Shown: positions 11,022 to 20,653, numbered from the stretch's first letter. The stretch is 64,000 nt of DNA from Vibrio sp. AND4 (GCF_000171815.1 NZ_ABGR01000002.1:496001-560000); one strand, 5' to 3'. Notes: generated from the sequence alone by a model not told the origin. Program-made: numbers and translations.

Positions 11022-11570
11022 ATGCGTAAAACACTATTAGCCGTTGGCCTTTTGCTGGCATCTAGCCAAGCTCTAGCTGCGAACGACAGCAACACTCCTG
11101 CAACACTGAGCAACTTTAGCTACGACTACATGGAAGCTCGCATTGGTGCAAGCCCAGTAACATTCGGTGCTGGCTTTAGCAAATCCATCCACCCAAACGC
11201 GCACGTTATTGCACGTATCGATTCTGAATTCGATGGTGATTTCGACTCAGCTGCTGGTTTTGGTTTCCATTCTCCACTCAACAACTGGGCAGACCTTACC
11301 GGTGAAATGCTAATGCGTGTTGTGCAGCCAACACACTCAGACGACACAGACGTGGGCATGGAACTGAACCTTGGTGTACGTCAGTGGCTAGGTCCTCAAC
11401 TAGAGGTAGGAGGTACCGCAGGTTACGTATCTATCGATAATGATGATGACTGGGTTGGATCGGTTTACGCTCGTTTCCATTCTACAGAGCTATTCTCTTT
11501 GGGGGCAGAAGCGCGTATTAACGACTTCTACGGTGACCAAGTTATGCTCACGACTCGCTTTAAGTTCTAA
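11022..11570 (+). CDS. Small outer-membrane beta-barrel-like protein
   Basis: The protein has 182 residues from the ATG at 11022. A clear signal peptide (RKTLLAVGLLLASSQALA) ends in an A-x-A cleavage site near residue 20. The mature part has alternating beta-strand-like segments with aromatic and glycine residues and ends in LTTRFKF, a terminal phenylalanine typical of outer-membrane barrels recognised by the BAM machinery. About eight strands would fit the length. I do not recognise a named family. The frame is open upstream to 10974, but only the 11022 start gives a proper signal peptide. A strong terminator follows. Confidence 0.7.
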   Translation: MRKTLLAVGLLLASSQALAANDSNTPATLSNFSYDYMEARIGASPVTFGAGFSKSIHPNAHVIARIDSEFDGDFDSAAGFGFHSPLNNWADLTGEMLMRVVQPTHSDDTDVGMELNLGVRQWLGPQLEVGGTAGYVSIDNDDDWVGSVYARFHSTELFSLGAEARINDFYGDQVMLTTRFKF

Positions 11571-11634
11571 TGCCAAAGCTCGTAAACAACGGGCCACTCT
11601 AGCTTGCTGATCACTTTATCAGAAGCAAAAACAC

Positions 11635-11664
11635 AAAACCGAAGCATCTGCCTTCGGTTTTTTT
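11635..11664 (+). terminator. Intrinsic terminator
   Basis: Stem AACCGAAG / CTTCGGTT with a 7-nt loop and a T7 run. It ends the outer-membrane-type gene. Confidence 0.9.
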
Positions 11665-11738
11665 ATGAATAAACTCATTTGTCGAAATACCTAACGCAAT
11701 AGAAATGGTCAACACCACTGGTTACTCTATCAGGTGAC

Positions 11739-12326
11739 TTACTCACACATCGCCAATAACTGTTTTCTGCGTGGTTCTTGAATCAACTTCCAGTGGATAC
11801 CATCAATTGCACCAGCAAATTTCCACAGTAACTTGACGTCAACATCACTCCCATAGGCAGTTCTTACTTTTTTGAAGACCGCGACTGGCCCGAGTTCCAA
11901 GAAAGTATCTACGTCTTCAATACCTGCCTTTTTGACCATACGCTCCAGCGTTAACTGCATGTTCGGTAGATCACGTATACGTCGACTAGCTAAAGACTTA
12001 TGATGCTCTCGTTCATTGATAGAACAATGAATCGATTTCTGTAGCAACTCACCCAGACCCGCAAAACCTGAATCGAACAGATCAGTTACATCGTAGTAGT
12101 TTACCGTTGCCGTTGTTTGCTTTTTGACGTGCTTATATTTTACACAGTTCAGATGAGTAAACTCATCATCAAGCTCTTTGCCACCGCGTAAATAGCAACT
12201 GTCGTTGCTAACCAGCGCAAACATTGCATCTCTGCTGAATAATCCGATGCCTCCAAACATCGAACGTTTTTGATACTCACTAAAATTGCTCACATAGTTA
12301 AAAAAAGCGTGGTCTGTCATATCCAT
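11739..12326 (-). CDS. tfoX: TfoX/Sxy family competence regulator
   Basis: The protein has 195 residues, or 193 from the second ATG at 12320. The N-terminal TfoX_N domain is marked by YQKRSMFGGIGLFSRDAMFAL and YYDVTDLF. The C-terminal TfoX_C helical domain begins near RRIRDLPNMQ. In Vibrio, TfoX turns on natural transformation genes, with CRP, in response to chitin. Vibrios also carry a paralogue, TfoY; the neighbourhood (serC, panP, hexR nearby) favours TfoX. GAGG lies only 2 nt before the first ATG but 8 nt before the second, so the second may be the real start. The leader is long and carries a consensus CRP site. Confidence 0.85.
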   Translation of the reverse strand: MDMTDHAFFNYVSNFSEYQKRSMFGGIGLFSRDAMFALVSNDSCYLRGGKELDDEFTHLNCVKYKHVKKQTTATVNYYDVTDLFDSGFAGLGELLQKSIHCSINEREHHKSLASRRIRDLPNMQLTLERMVKKAGIEDVDTFLELGPVAVFKKVRTAYGSDVDVKLLWKFAGAIDGIHWKLIQEPRRKQLLAMCE

Positions 12327-12489
12327 GACCTCTTTAATTGGAATAAGTTACCCCGATTAATGAAAATCACCAGATAAACAGCAGCTTGAAGCGAATTAAA
12401 AATTGAAGATGTGTTGGAGTATTTTTTTAAATCCTTACTTCCAACTGTTTTCATCATACTTAACGATGAAAAATAAGTTAAGATCCATG

Positions 12490-12524
12490 TCACATATGCC
12501 AAGCCATTAATCCCGCATATGTGA
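12490..12524. repeat. 10-bp perfect inverted repeat overlapping the CRP site
   Basis: TCACATATGC at 12490-12499 and GCATATGTGA at 12515-12524 flank 15 bases. The right arm contains the left half-site of the CRP box, and the left arm carries a further CRP-like TCACA half-site. It could be a second, weaker protein site or a hairpin; it probably lies near the tfoX promoter. Confidence 0.55.
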
Positions 12525-12538
12525 ACAATTTCACATTT
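12517..12538. promoter_or_regulatory. Consensus CRP-binding site upstream of tfoX
   Basis: The centre reads TGTGA-ACAATT-TCACA with matching flanks (AT and AT), an almost perfect match to the CRP consensus. It is centred about 200 bp upstream of the tfoX start. On the minus strand, a TATGAT at about 12453-12458 could be the -10 element, putting CRP near -80. The site also lies about 170 bp before the divergent HDOD gene and could act on both. Confidence 0.8.
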
Positions 12539-12695
12539 AAACTCTCTGAAATGATGTTTTTTTGACAATAGCACCGCCAAAAATCAAGCACCCTGACGAT
12601 GAAAACGGCAATTGTGAGTACGAGATATGGATTTAATTGATAACGGGTAATCTGTGAGGGTAAACTGTAGGAAAGTTCTCAAGAACAGCGTCGTA

Positions 12696-13616
12696 ATGGA
12701 ACATCTATCATTTTTTTGGCTACCTAATAACAAAGATAAACTTATAAAAGCACTCGAGTCTGAGTTTGCTTACCTGGTAGAGCAGTCTATTTCTACGGGT
12801 AAAATCTCCCTTCCTCCGATCCCTGATGTCGTACTGAAAATTCAACGGCTTTGTACTGAGGAGCACACGAATATCGTAGACGTTGCCAATGCGCTCTTAG
12901 AAGATCCAGGTCTTGCTGCCGTGGTCGTACGCGTCGCTAATTCTGTTGTATTTAATCGTCGTAACATCACTTGTAATGACTTAGCAACAGCGGTGTCCCG
13001 ACTTGGTATTCTTAGAGTAAGAGACATAGTCACTGCTCAATCGATTGAACAACTAAAAAACTCAGTCAATTTATTGGAAGAATGCAATAACATCTTAGTT
13101 AAGAGCGCAGCTGTTTCTCGCGAGCTTGGTGCGACCATGTTGTTAGTCGTTCAAGAGTTTCGTAAGCACGAGCCCGCAACTTATGAACACTTGGAACAAG
13201 AAAAGGCATTGTTGGTTGGCTTATTAGCTGACATCGGCTTGTTTTGCTTAATAAACGAGTACCATTTTTATCTTGATCGCGGCAATTATCTAGATTCAGA
13301 TATCGCACTGCAGATATTCCAAACTCGTTGCTCAGCAACAAGCAAACTGGTACTCGAAAAATGGGGCTTTGATAACGACTTTCGTGAGGTTTCATCTAAC
13401 GAAAAGTTCGAGATATCACGACCTGAAGTAAGCTACCTTGATATCGCACGTATCGCGAATCACCTCTTAATGTTCCGTAATCAGGATGAACGTATTGAAG
13501 ATCACGAGGTTGAATTCAATCTAACAGGCGCAGAGGTCTTGTACGACCTCAGCAATATGAGCGATACTGACTTCCAAAGTGAAATTAAGCAGGTTCTTAC
13601 TGCAAGCGGCCTCTAA
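12696..13616 (+). CDS. HDOD domain signalling protein
   Basis: The protein has 306 residues from the ATG at 12696. The HDOD core starts near residue 35: LPPIPDVVLKIQRL, then LLEDPGLAAVVVRVANS and AVSRLGILRVRDIV. HDOD proteins are related to HD phosphohydrolases but usually lack the catalytic metal ligands, and act in signalling. The histidine-aspartate pair is not conserved here. A GTG at 12654 in frame would add 14 residues, but neither start has a strong ribosome site. It is divergent from tfoX across the CRP region. The partner and signal are unknown. Confidence 0.75.
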   Translation: MEHLSFFWLPNNKDKLIKALESEFAYLVEQSISTGKISLPPIPDVVLKIQRLCTEEHTNIVDVANALLEDPGLAAVVVRVANSVVFNRRNITCNDLATAVSRLGILRVRDIVTAQSIEQLKNSVNLLEECNNILVKSAAVSRELGATMLLVVQEFRKHEPATYEHLEQEKALLVGLLADIGLFCLINEYHFYLDRGNYLDSDIALQIFQTRCSATSKLVLEKWGFDNDFREVSSNEKFEISRPEVSYLDIARIANHLLMFRNQDERIEDHEVEFNLTGAEVLYDLSNMSDTDFQSEIKQVLTASGL

Positions 13617-13711
13617 TTTCTGATGCATCCACATTCAGCCGTGCAATCGTCCAGTTACGGTTCTGATTTGCTTTTCATGGCTGAAACCTCAGAAAGGAGT
13701 CATTGTGTATT

Positions 13712-14617
13712 ATGCTTTCAGGCATGCTATTTATCTTCGCACCATTGGTGGTAGGCTATTTAATTCCAGTTTCTCACACTTTACTGCTAGAGAAAATCAA
13801 TAAGTCGACTTCATACCTTATTTACATCATCCTTTCCCTTATGGGTTTAAGCTTGGCTGCACTAGATAACCTCGGCAATAATCTACAAACTATCCTTCTC
13901 TACGCGGGCACGTTCTTTGTTTGTTTAAGCACTGCCAATCTCGTGGCACTGCCACTCATCGATAAACTACTGCCTATGCAGACCGACCAGGACAAAAAAA
14001 GGCTCCCTCTCTCATCAATGCTACTAGAGTCGATTAAGCTGGTGCTTATTGTTGGAGGCGGCTTGATTGCGGGATTAGTTATCCCTATTGGACTTTCTTG
14101 GGTAGACACTGCAAGCGAATGGATTCTGTTTCTATTACTGTTTTTTATTGGTATTCAATTGCGCAATAGTGGTTTGACACTTCGGCAAATCCTCTTAAAC
14201 AAGCAAGGTATCATGATCGCTTCAGTGGTCATTGTGACGTGCATGATTGGTGGAGTCGTTGCCAGTCTGATTCTTGACTTACCGCTCTATCAAGCCCTAG
14301 CGATGTCATCGGGATTTGGCTGGTACTCTCTGGCAGGCATTTTGATGGGCGATACATTCGGGCCAGTCTTCGGCGGAGCCTCCTTTTTGATCGAATTAAT
14401 GCGCGAGCTCGTCGCACTGGTTGCGATTCCCTTGTTGATACGTCATTACCCTTCAACAGCAATTGGCTACTCGGGCGCAACAGCAATGGATTTTACCCTG
14501 CCAGTGATTCAAACCACTGGCGGCATTCGATGTGTGCCAATTGCGATTGTCAGCGGCTTTATTTTAAGCTTATTAGTTCCTGTAATGATGCTTTTCTTTG
14601 TATCTCTTGCTAGCTAG
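13712..14617 (+). CDS. lysO: LysO (YbjE) family lysine exporter
   Basis: The protein has 301 residues, close to E. coli LysO (299). It is a hydrophobic inner-membrane protein of about eight helices. The family signatures are present: SSGFGWYSLAGI, MGDTFGPVFGG, ELMRELVAL and the C-terminal SGATAMDFTLPVIQTTGG. LysO exports L-lysine and toxic analogues. AAGGAG lies 12 nt before the ATG at 13712 and 3 nt before an in-frame TTG at 13703, so the start is uncertain by three codons. Confidence 0.85.
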   Translation: MLSGMLFIFAPLVVGYLIPVSHTLLLEKINKSTSYLIYIILSLMGLSLAALDNLGNNLQTILLYAGTFFVCLSTANLVALPLIDKLLPMQTDQDKKRLPLSSMLLESIKLVLIVGGGLIAGLVIPIGLSWVDTASEWILFLLLFFIGIQLRNSGLTLRQILLNKQGIMIASVVIVTCMIGGVVASLILDLPLYQALAMSSGFGWYSLAGILMGDTFGPVFGGASFLIELMRELVALVAIPLLIRHYPSTAIGYSGATAMDFTLPVIQTTGGIRCVPIAIVSGFILSLLVPVMMLFFVSLAS

Positions 14618-14808
14618 ATCTCAGGAATCTTCTTTAACATCTATTACAATATGACAAAATTTCAATTACCTACGTGACCTTAAAGTACTCCATTTATAAG
14701 TAATTTTTGGTTTATCGTTTGGTTACCGAGGCCTTTCGTGCTTTGGTTCGGTAATCAGTAACGGGCAAGGCACTATGCTCATTAAGGTTACAAACAAAAG
14801 GAATAACA

Positions 14809-15321
14809 ATGAAACGCTTTGTCGTCGCAGCACTCCTTGCTACAAGCTCGACTCTCACTCTTGCTGCCGATCAAGAATGTCTTGTAAACAAATATGACGG
14901 TTATATCGATGCCTCTTTGCAATGGTATCAGGACCTTGTTGACCTTACCGTCACCCAGTACCCTGATTTGAAAGAAGTTGGTCAGTGGTTCTTAGAAGGC
15001 CGCAAACACCACTTCGAACTCAACCGTGAAGCTGTGCATTATTTCTTGAAGAATGATGCCAGCCGTATAGCAACTGAACAAACTGTTGAAGCGTGGTTGC
15101 AACTAGAGCAACAAGATGTGAAACAACTTGCTAAGCGCAGTGATGAACTGGGTCAAGCGGCGAAAAAGACGTTTAGCGACCGTCAATCGGCAAACCACCC
15201 TAAAAACTATGACCTTCGCTCTGCATTTGCTGACTTACTAAGTCACCCAAAACAGATCGAATCTGCACTTAATAAGTATAACCAACAAATTGCTGTTGTT
15301 GAGAAGCAGAAGTGTGGATAA
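14809..15321 (+). CDS. Hypothetical periplasmic protein
   Basis: The protein has 170 residues. A signal peptide (KRFVVAALLATSSTLTLAA) should be cleaved after LAA near residue 20. The mature protein is mostly charged and predicted helical, with one cysteine near each end (QECLVN and KQKCG) that could form a disulfide. I do not recognise a family. A good AAAGGAATAAC ribosome site precedes the ATG, and a terminator follows. Confidence 0.65.
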   Translation: MKRFVVAALLATSSTLTLAADQECLVNKYDGYIDASLQWYQDLVDLTVTQYPDLKEVGQWFLEGRKHHFELNREAVHYFLKNDASRIATEQTVEAWLQLEQQDVKQLAKRSDELGQAAKKTFSDRQSANHPKNYDLRSAFADLLSHPKQIESALNKYNQQIAVVEKQKCG

Positions 15322-15365
15322 ATCCCGACCAAAGTTTCATTTTAACAATATGGGTTTCAATAATT

Positions 15366-15391
15366 AAAACGGGACATCGCTCCCGTTTTGG
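15366..15391 (+). terminator. Intrinsic terminator
   Basis: Stem AAAACGGGA / TCCCGTTTT with a 6-nt loop. It separates the hypothetical gene from panP. Confidence 0.85.
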
Positions 15392-15441
15392 TTTAAATTG
15401 TGCCGCTCGCATTACCAAAATAACTACAAAGATTCTTTGCT

Positions 15442-17088
15442 ATGGTTAAGGAACAAAAAACCGCTGACGTTAGCCTCGAGAGCTTGTTAAAGATCTTCAC
15501 GATTCCTGAAGGTCCGGATTCGACGTTGACAAAAATCGACGAAAGCCTCTCCCGAAACTTGAATCAATTTCTTCGTGAGCACATCGTGGCAGAAGAAAAG
15601 CCTTTACATGAGATAGAGAAAGATTTTTCTTCTGCTCAGATCCCTGAGCAACCTGAGTTCGTGTCAGACCACACTGAACACCTTCTTGATACCTTAGTCT
15701 CCCACTCAGTTCACACCTCTGCACCAAGCTTTATTGGGCACATGACTTCTGCACTACCGTATTTCTTAATGCCACTGTCGAAGATCATGATTGCCTTGAA
15801 CCAAAACTTGGTAAAAATTGAAACTTCAAAAGCATTTACACCACTTGAGCGCCAAGTTCTTGGAATGTTGCACCGCCTTATCTATGGACAAGATGACAAG
15901 TACTACGCTGAGTGGATGCATAGCGCGAAACATTCTCTCGGTGCGTTCTGCTCTGGCGGTACAATTGCCAATATTACTGCTCTTTGGGTTGCGCGTAACA
16001 AAGCGCTGAGAGCAGACGGTCCATTCAAAGGCGTAGAAAAAGAAGGTCTATTCAAAGCCATGAAGCATTACGGCTATGAAGGACTTGCAATTTTGGTGTC
16101 AGAACGCGGTCACTACTCACTAAAAAAAGCAGCCGATGTACTTGGCATTGGTCAAGAAGGTTTGGTTGCTGTAAAAACAGATGCGAATAACCGCATCATA
16201 GTTAGCGACCTCAAAGTAAAAATCGCGGAGCTTGAAGCGCAAAACATCAAACCTATCGCTGTCGTTGGTGTTGCAGGCACAACCGAGACCGGTAGTGTTG
16301 ATCCTCTTGCTCAAATCGCCGAAGTATGTAGTGAACGACATTGCCACTTTCACGTGGATGCAGCATGGGGCGGCGCTACTCTGATGTCGAATAATCATCG
16401 TTACCTGCTTGACGGGATTGAGCTTGCCGATTCAGTGACCATTGATGCTCACAAACAACTTTACATCCCGATGGGCGCCGGCATGGTTCTTTTCAGAGAT
16501 CCAGACGCGATGAAATCTGTCGAGCATCACGCACAATACATTCTGCGTGAGGGCTCAAAAGACTTGGGCAGCCACACACTGGAAGGCTCGCGCTCAGGCA
16601 TGGCGATGCTGGTTTACGCAGCAATGCATATCATCAGCCGCCCTGGCTATGAATTGCTTATCGATCAAAGTATTGCCAAAGCCCGTTACTTCGCTGACCT
16701 TATCAACCAGCAGGATGACTTCGAGTTAGTCTCTGAGCCTGAGCTTTGTCTACTGACTTACCGTTATTTACCCACTCACATACGCGCAGCGCTAGAAAAA
16801 GCGCAAGGCACTCAGAAAGAGAAATTGAACGAGTCGTTAAACCAACTCACTCAGTTTATTCAGAAGCGCCAACGTGAAACGGGTAAATCATTCGTCTCTC
16901 GTACTCGGCTGAATCCAGACCAATGGCAACGTATGAACACCATCGTTTTCCGAGTTGTTTTGGCCAACCCTCTGACTACTAAGGATATCCTATCTGCTGT
17001 TCTGGAAGAGCAGCGCGAAATCGCTCTGCAAGCACCGATTTTAATGGCAAAAATTGAAGAAATGGTCCATGTCATTCTTAATTCATAA
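15442..17088 (+). CDS. panP: PLP-dependent aspartate 1-decarboxylase PanP
   Basis: The protein has 548 residues. It belongs to the group II decarboxylase family, in the PanP subgroup of Vibrio that makes beta-alanine for pantothenate/coenzyme A in place of PanD. Marks are FCSGGTIANITALW, HVDAAWGGATL, and K338 in the TIDAHKQLYIPMGAG Schiff-base motif. Older annotations call it glutamate decarboxylase, but the long N-terminal region (about 100 residues before SAPSFIGHMTSALPYF) fits PanP. It sits directly upstream of hexR on the same strand, separated by about 310 bp. Confidence 0.87.
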   Translation: MVKEQKTADVSLESLLKIFTIPEGPDSTLTKIDESLSRNLNQFLREHIVAEEKPLHEIEKDFSSAQIPEQPEFVSDHTEHLLDTLVSHSVHTSAPSFIGHMTSALPYFLMPLSKIMIALNQNLVKIETSKAFTPLERQVLGMLHRLIYGQDDKYYAEWMHSAKHSLGAFCSGGTIANITALWVARNKALRADGPFKGVEKEGLFKAMKHYGYEGLAILVSERGHYSLKKAADVLGIGQEGLVAVKTDANNRIIVSDLKVKIAELEAQNIKPIAVVGVAGTTETGSVDPLAQIAEVCSERHCHFHVDAAWGGATLMSNNHRYLLDGIELADSVTIDAHKQLYIPMGAGMVLFRDPDAMKSVEHHAQYILREGSKDLGSHTLEGSRSGMAMLVYAAMHIISRPGYELLIDQSIAKARYFADLINQQDDFELVSEPELCLLTYRYLPTHIRAALEKAQGTQKEKLNESLNQLTQFIQKRQRETGKSFVSRTRLNPDQWQRMNTIVFRVVLANPLTTKDILSAVLEEQREIALQAPILMAKIEEMVHVILNS

Positions 17089-17299
17089 TCGACAATATGA
17101 GTGACAATTAATTGAAAATTTCTTTCGTTTTGATGTAATTCACATGTCATTATTCTGCCCCAAGAACGATAAAATAACGAACCCACATCCGATTCTGTAG
17201 TTTTTACAACATTTTGTTTGAGGCTTGTCAAATTCTCACGAAATAGTAACTGTATTTGGTTTAGCCAGATTGAGGATCGGGTTTATACTGATTTTATGG
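17089..17299. other. Non-coding region upstream of the hexR leader
   Basis: The gap between panP and hexR is 311 bases. This first part is AT-rich with no credible ORF. A TATACT at 17284-17289 may be the -10 of the hexR promoter, though the matching -35 is poor. No hairpin terminator for panP is evident. Confidence 0.35.
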
Positions 17300-17371
17300 C
17301 GCTGGTAGCTTTCGTTAACGTTGATCTATACAGTGAAACCCTGAGGTTTCTGCTCGTTAACAGAGCCAGCG
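17300..17371 (+). promoter_or_regulatory. Nested inverted repeats in the hexR leader
   Basis: Three pairs of perfect 6-bp arms are nested around one centre: CGCTGG (17300) with CCAGCG (17366), GTTAAC (17314) with GTTAAC (17356), and GAAACC (17335) with GGTTTC (17345). If transcription starts after the TATACT at 17284, the RNA would begin with this hairpin, 28 nt before the hexR ATG. It could equally be a DNA operator. Confidence 0.5.
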
Positions 17372-17399
17372 AGTTGTTCTCTATACCCTTGTGAACACT

Positions 17400-18254
17400 A
17401 TGAATACATTAGAAAAAATTCAAAAAAATCTTGAAAATTTTAGTAAGTCAGAACGCAAAGTTGCAGAAGTAATTATGGCGTCCCCACAGACTGCAATTCA
17501 TTCAAGCATTGCGACGTTAGCTAAGATGGCAGACGTGAGCGAACCGACGGTAAACCGATTCTGTCGTCGTCTGGATACCAAAGGTTTCCCAGACTTTAAA
17601 CTTCATCTTGCACAAAGCCTTGCCAATGGCACACCATATGTTAACCGCAACGTGGAAGAAGACGACGGTCCTGATGCCTACACCCACAAAATTTTTGAAT
17701 CGACAATGGCGTGTTTAGATGTCGCAAAAAACAGCCTTGATGCAATGCAAGTCAACCGCGCGGTTGATCTTCTGACTCAAGCAAAGCGTATCTCATTCTT
17801 CGGTTTAGGCGCTTCATCTTCAGTAGCCCGTGATGCTCAAAACAAGTTTATCCGTTTTAACATTCCGATTACCTGTTTTGAAGACATAGTAATGCAACGT
17901 ATGAGCTGCATTAACTGCAGTGATAACGACGTTGTGGTACTCATTTCTCATACCGGTCGTACTAAGAGCCAAGTTGAGATTGCGAACCTTGCACGTGAAA
18001 ATGGTGCAACGGTTATCGCCATTACAGCAAAAGATTCACCGCTGGAAAAAGCAAGTTCTCTCGCCATCACGTTAGATGTACCAGAAGATACTGACGTATA
18101 CATGCCTATGGCAAGTCGTGTGGTACAAATGACGGTCATCGATGTACTGGCAACTGGCTTTACGCTGCGCCGAGGCACTGGTTTTCGTGAAAACCTGAAA
18201 AGAGTGAAAGACGCACTAAAAGATAGCCGATACGACAAGCTTAATCAGTACTAA
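17400..18254 (+). CDS. hexR: HexR, MurR/RpiR family regulator of sugar metabolism
   Basis: The protein has 284 residues and is closely similar to E. coli HexR along its length. The N-terminal helix-turn-helix domain (about 1-77) contains VSEPTVNRFCRR and GFPDFKLHLAQSLA. The C-terminal SIS sugar-phosphate domain contains ISFFGLGASSSVA and VVLISHTGRTK. HexR represses central sugar genes (zwf, edd, eda and others) and is released by 2-keto-3-deoxy-6-phosphogluconate. A GTG at 17391 is in frame, but the ATG at 17400 matches the family start. The ribosome site is weak for either. Confidence 0.95.
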   Translation: MNTLEKIQKNLENFSKSERKVAEVIMASPQTAIHSSIATLAKMADVSEPTVNRFCRRLDTKGFPDFKLHLAQSLANGTPYVNRNVEEDDGPDAYTHKIFESTMACLDVAKNSLDAMQVNRAVDLLTQAKRISFFGLGASSSVARDAQNKFIRFNIPITCFEDIVMQRMSCINCSDNDVVVLISHTGRTKSQVEIANLARENGATVIAITAKDSPLEKASSLAITLDVPEDTDVYMPMASRVVQMTVIDVLATGFTLRRGTGFRENLKRVKDALKDSRYDKLNQY

Positions 18255-18461
18255 AGCATAAATAAAGGTGGGTTCATAAGGACGTAAGCCTAGTACCCGA
18301 TTAGTATTTACACGATAGCTTTCACCTATCAAGCCAAGAGTTAATTGCTACTTTATTTCCGTAACTGGATCGGGCATAGTTACCGCAAAAGATGAAAGCA
18401 TGCACCGACAGCGTCTCTGTGTATGCTTTTTACAAGAAGAGATTTTAGGAGAAATCAGATT

Positions 18462-18728
18462 ATGTTCGTAGTTATCTTTGGTCGTCCAGCTTGTCCTTTC
18501 TGTGTTCGTGCAAAAGAACACGCAGAAACGCTAAAAGCAAAACGTGATGACTTCAACTACCGTTACGTTGACATCCACGCTGAAGGCATTTCTAAAGCTG
18601 ACCTTGAGAAAACCGTCGGTAAGCCAGTAGAAACGGTTCCTCAAATTTTTATCGATCAGGACCACATTGGCGGTTGCGATGAATTTGAAGCTTACGCGAA
18701 AGAGCACCTAGGTCTGTTTGACGAGTAA
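18462..18728 (+). CDS. grxA: Glutaredoxin 1
   Basis: The protein has 88 residues (E. coli GrxA 85). The C11-P-F-C14 dithiol active site, the TVPQIFID stretch with its cis-proline, and GGCDEF for glutathione binding are all present. It reduces disulfides, including ribonucleotide reductase, using glutathione. The ATG at 18462 follows AGGAG by 10 nt; the longer open frame lacks support. A terminator follows, and the ybjL homologue lies next, as in E. coli, where the two genes are near neighbours. Confidence 0.95.
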   Translation: MFVVIFGRPACPFCVRAKEHAETLKAKRDDFNYRYVDIHAEGISKADLEKTVGKPVETVPQIFIDQDHIGGCDEFEAYAKEHLGLFDE

Positions 18729-18747
18729 TCTAAATAATTTATTGTTT

Positions 18748-18776
18748 AAAAGCCGCTATTTTTTGCGGCTTTTTTA
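18748..18776 (+). terminator. Intrinsic terminator after grxA
   Basis: Stem AAAGCCGC / GCGGCTTT with a loop containing a T run, then T6. Confidence 0.9.
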
Positions 18777-18913
18777 TTATTAACCAAAATAAAAATACCC
18801 CTACGTTAAGTAATAGTAAAACTTAAAAAAATTCACTTATCTTTTTTTTATATTTAGTTACAATTCAAGGCTCTTATAAATTTTATTTGGCACACACCTT
18901 ATCGAGCCACCCA

Positions 18914-20596
18914 GTGAATATAGACGTCGTACACCTTCTCGAACAAAACCCTATTCTTCTAATTTTCGTTGTATTAGCGATTGGCCTTGCGATTGGTAAG
19001 ATTCGCTTTGGAAGCCTACAACTAGGTAACTCTATTGGCGTTCTCATCACTTCTCTTGTTATGGGTCACCTTGGCTTTTCTTTCAATGCAGAAGCGCTAA
19101 CTATCGGCTTTATGCTGTTTATTTACTGTGTCGGTATTGAAGCAGGCCCCAACTTTTTCGGTATCTTTTTCCGAGACGGCAAGCACTACTTTATTTTGAG
19201 TATGACTGTTTTGGTTTCCGCAGTTGCCCTCACCTATTTTTGTAGCCACTATATGGGCCTTGATTTTGGTTTATCTGCCGGCATGATGGCAGGTGCCCTG
19301 ACGGCAACACCTGTTCTGGTGGGTGCGCAAGATGCATTAAACTCCGGCCTTGCGACTATCCCACGTAATATGGATTTTTCGCTGGTATTAGAAAATCTAT
19401 CGGTCGGCTATGCGATGGCTTATTTGGTGGGCCTGATCAGCATGATCATGTTTGCCAAGCTACTACCCAAGCTGCAAAAGCAAAACCTCTCCGATTCTGC
19501 TCAGCAAATCGCACAAGAGCGTGGGTTAGGTAACTCTAGTCAACGTAAGGTTTATTTGCCAATCATCCGTGCATACCGCGTTGGCCCTGAGCTGATTGAT
19601 TGGACCGATGGAAAGAACCTTCGTGAGTTGGGCATTTACCGCCAAACTGGTTGTTACATAGAACGTATTCGTCGTAACGGCATTCTGGCCCATCCAGATG
19701 GCGATGCAATCCTGCAAGAAGGTGATGAAATCGCTTTGGTAGGTTTCCCAGATAGCCACGCGCGTCTTGACCCAAGCTTTCGTAACGGTAAAGAAGTATT
19801 CGATCGTAACCTACTTGACCTGCGAATCGTTGAAGAAGAGATCGTGGTAAAGAGCGATGCGATTGCTGGTAAGCGCCTGTCCGATCTGAACTTATCTGAG
19901 TTCGGCTGCTTCTTAAACCGCGTTGTGCGTGCTCAAATTGAAATGCCAATGGACTTGGATATTGTCCTTGCTAAAGGTGATGTGCTTCAGGTGAGCGGTG
20001 AAAAAAGCCGTGTTCATGGTCTTGCAGAGAAAATCGGTTTCATCTCGATCCACAGCCAAATGGCAGATTTACTGGCGTTCTGTAGTTTCTTTATTCTGGG
20101 CATTATGTTCGGCTTGGTGACCATGTCGTTTGGTCAAGTATCATTCAGCCTAGGCAACGCAGTCGGTCTATTGCTCTCTGGTATAACTTTGGGCTTCCTT
20201 CGAGCAAACCACCCTACTTTTGGATATGTACCACAGGGTGCATTAAACATGGTCAAAGACTTAGGTTTGATGTTCTTTATGGTTGGCATCGGCTTAAGTG
20301 CTGGTGGTAAGATTTTTGAACACCTTTCACAAGTTGGGCCACAGATCATTGGTTTGGCATTTATCGTCAGTGTATTACCTGTCGTACTCGCATACCTAGT
20401 TGGTGCCTACGTGCTTAAGATGAACCGTGCCCTGCTCTTTGGTGCCATCATTGGTGCTCGCACATGCGCGCCAGCAATGGACATAGTGAACGAATACGCC
20501 AAATCAACGATCCCTGCATTGGGTTATGCTGGTACATACGCAATTGCCAATATCTTGATGACACTGGCTGGTACTATCTTGATCATTCTAAGTTGA
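18914..20596 (+). CDS. YbjL-type transporter (AspT/YidE family)
   Basis: The protein has 560 residues from the GTG at 18914 and matches E. coli YbjL (561) almost end to end. It has two membrane blocks of five to six helices (about 10-190 and 380-560) flanking two cytoplasmic TrkA_C (RCK) domains that contain [19 protein letters not shown] and [15 protein letters not shown]. The related AspT exchanges aspartate and alanine; the substrate of YbjL is not known. The GTG start gives the family N-terminus ([11 protein letters not shown]). An in-frame TTG at 18887 would add nine residues. No strong ribosome site is seen for either. Confidence 0.88.
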   Translation: MNIDVVHLLEQNPILLIFVVLAIGLAIGKIRFGSLQLGNSIGVLITSLVMGHLGFSFNAEALTIGFMLFIYCVGIEAGPNFFGIFFRDGKHYFILSMTVLVSAVALTYFCSHYMGLDFGLSAGMMAGALTATPVLVGAQDALNSGLATIPRNMDFSLVLENLSVGYAMAYLVGLISMIMFAKLLPKLQKQNLSDSAQQIAQERGLGNSSQRKVYLPIIRAYRVGPELIDWTDGKNLRELGIYRQTGCYIERIRRNGILAHPDGDAILQEGDEIALVGFPDSHARLDPSFRNGKEVFDRNLLDLRIVEEEIVVKSDAIAGKRLSDLNLSEFGCFLNRVVRAQIEMPMDLDIVLAKGDVLQVSGEKSRVHGLAEKIGFISIHSQMADLLAFCSFFILGIMFGLVTMSFGQVSFSLGNAVGLLLSGITLGFLRANHPTFGYVPQGALNMVKDLGLMFFMVGIGLSAGGKIFEHLSQVGPQIIGLAFIVSVLPVVLAYLVGAYVLKMNRALLFGAIIGARTCAPAMDIVNEYAKSTIPALGYAGTYAIANILMTLAGTILIILS

Positions 20597-20653
20597 TACC
20601 CTTCAATCGGCATTGTTGGTTCTAGTGTTGATTACCACTTAACTTGAAGATAC

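Noticed and set aside
12317..12580. 87-codon minus-strand frame overlapping the tfoX start
   Set aside because: It lies in the tfoX leader and CRP region, with no ribosome site or family.
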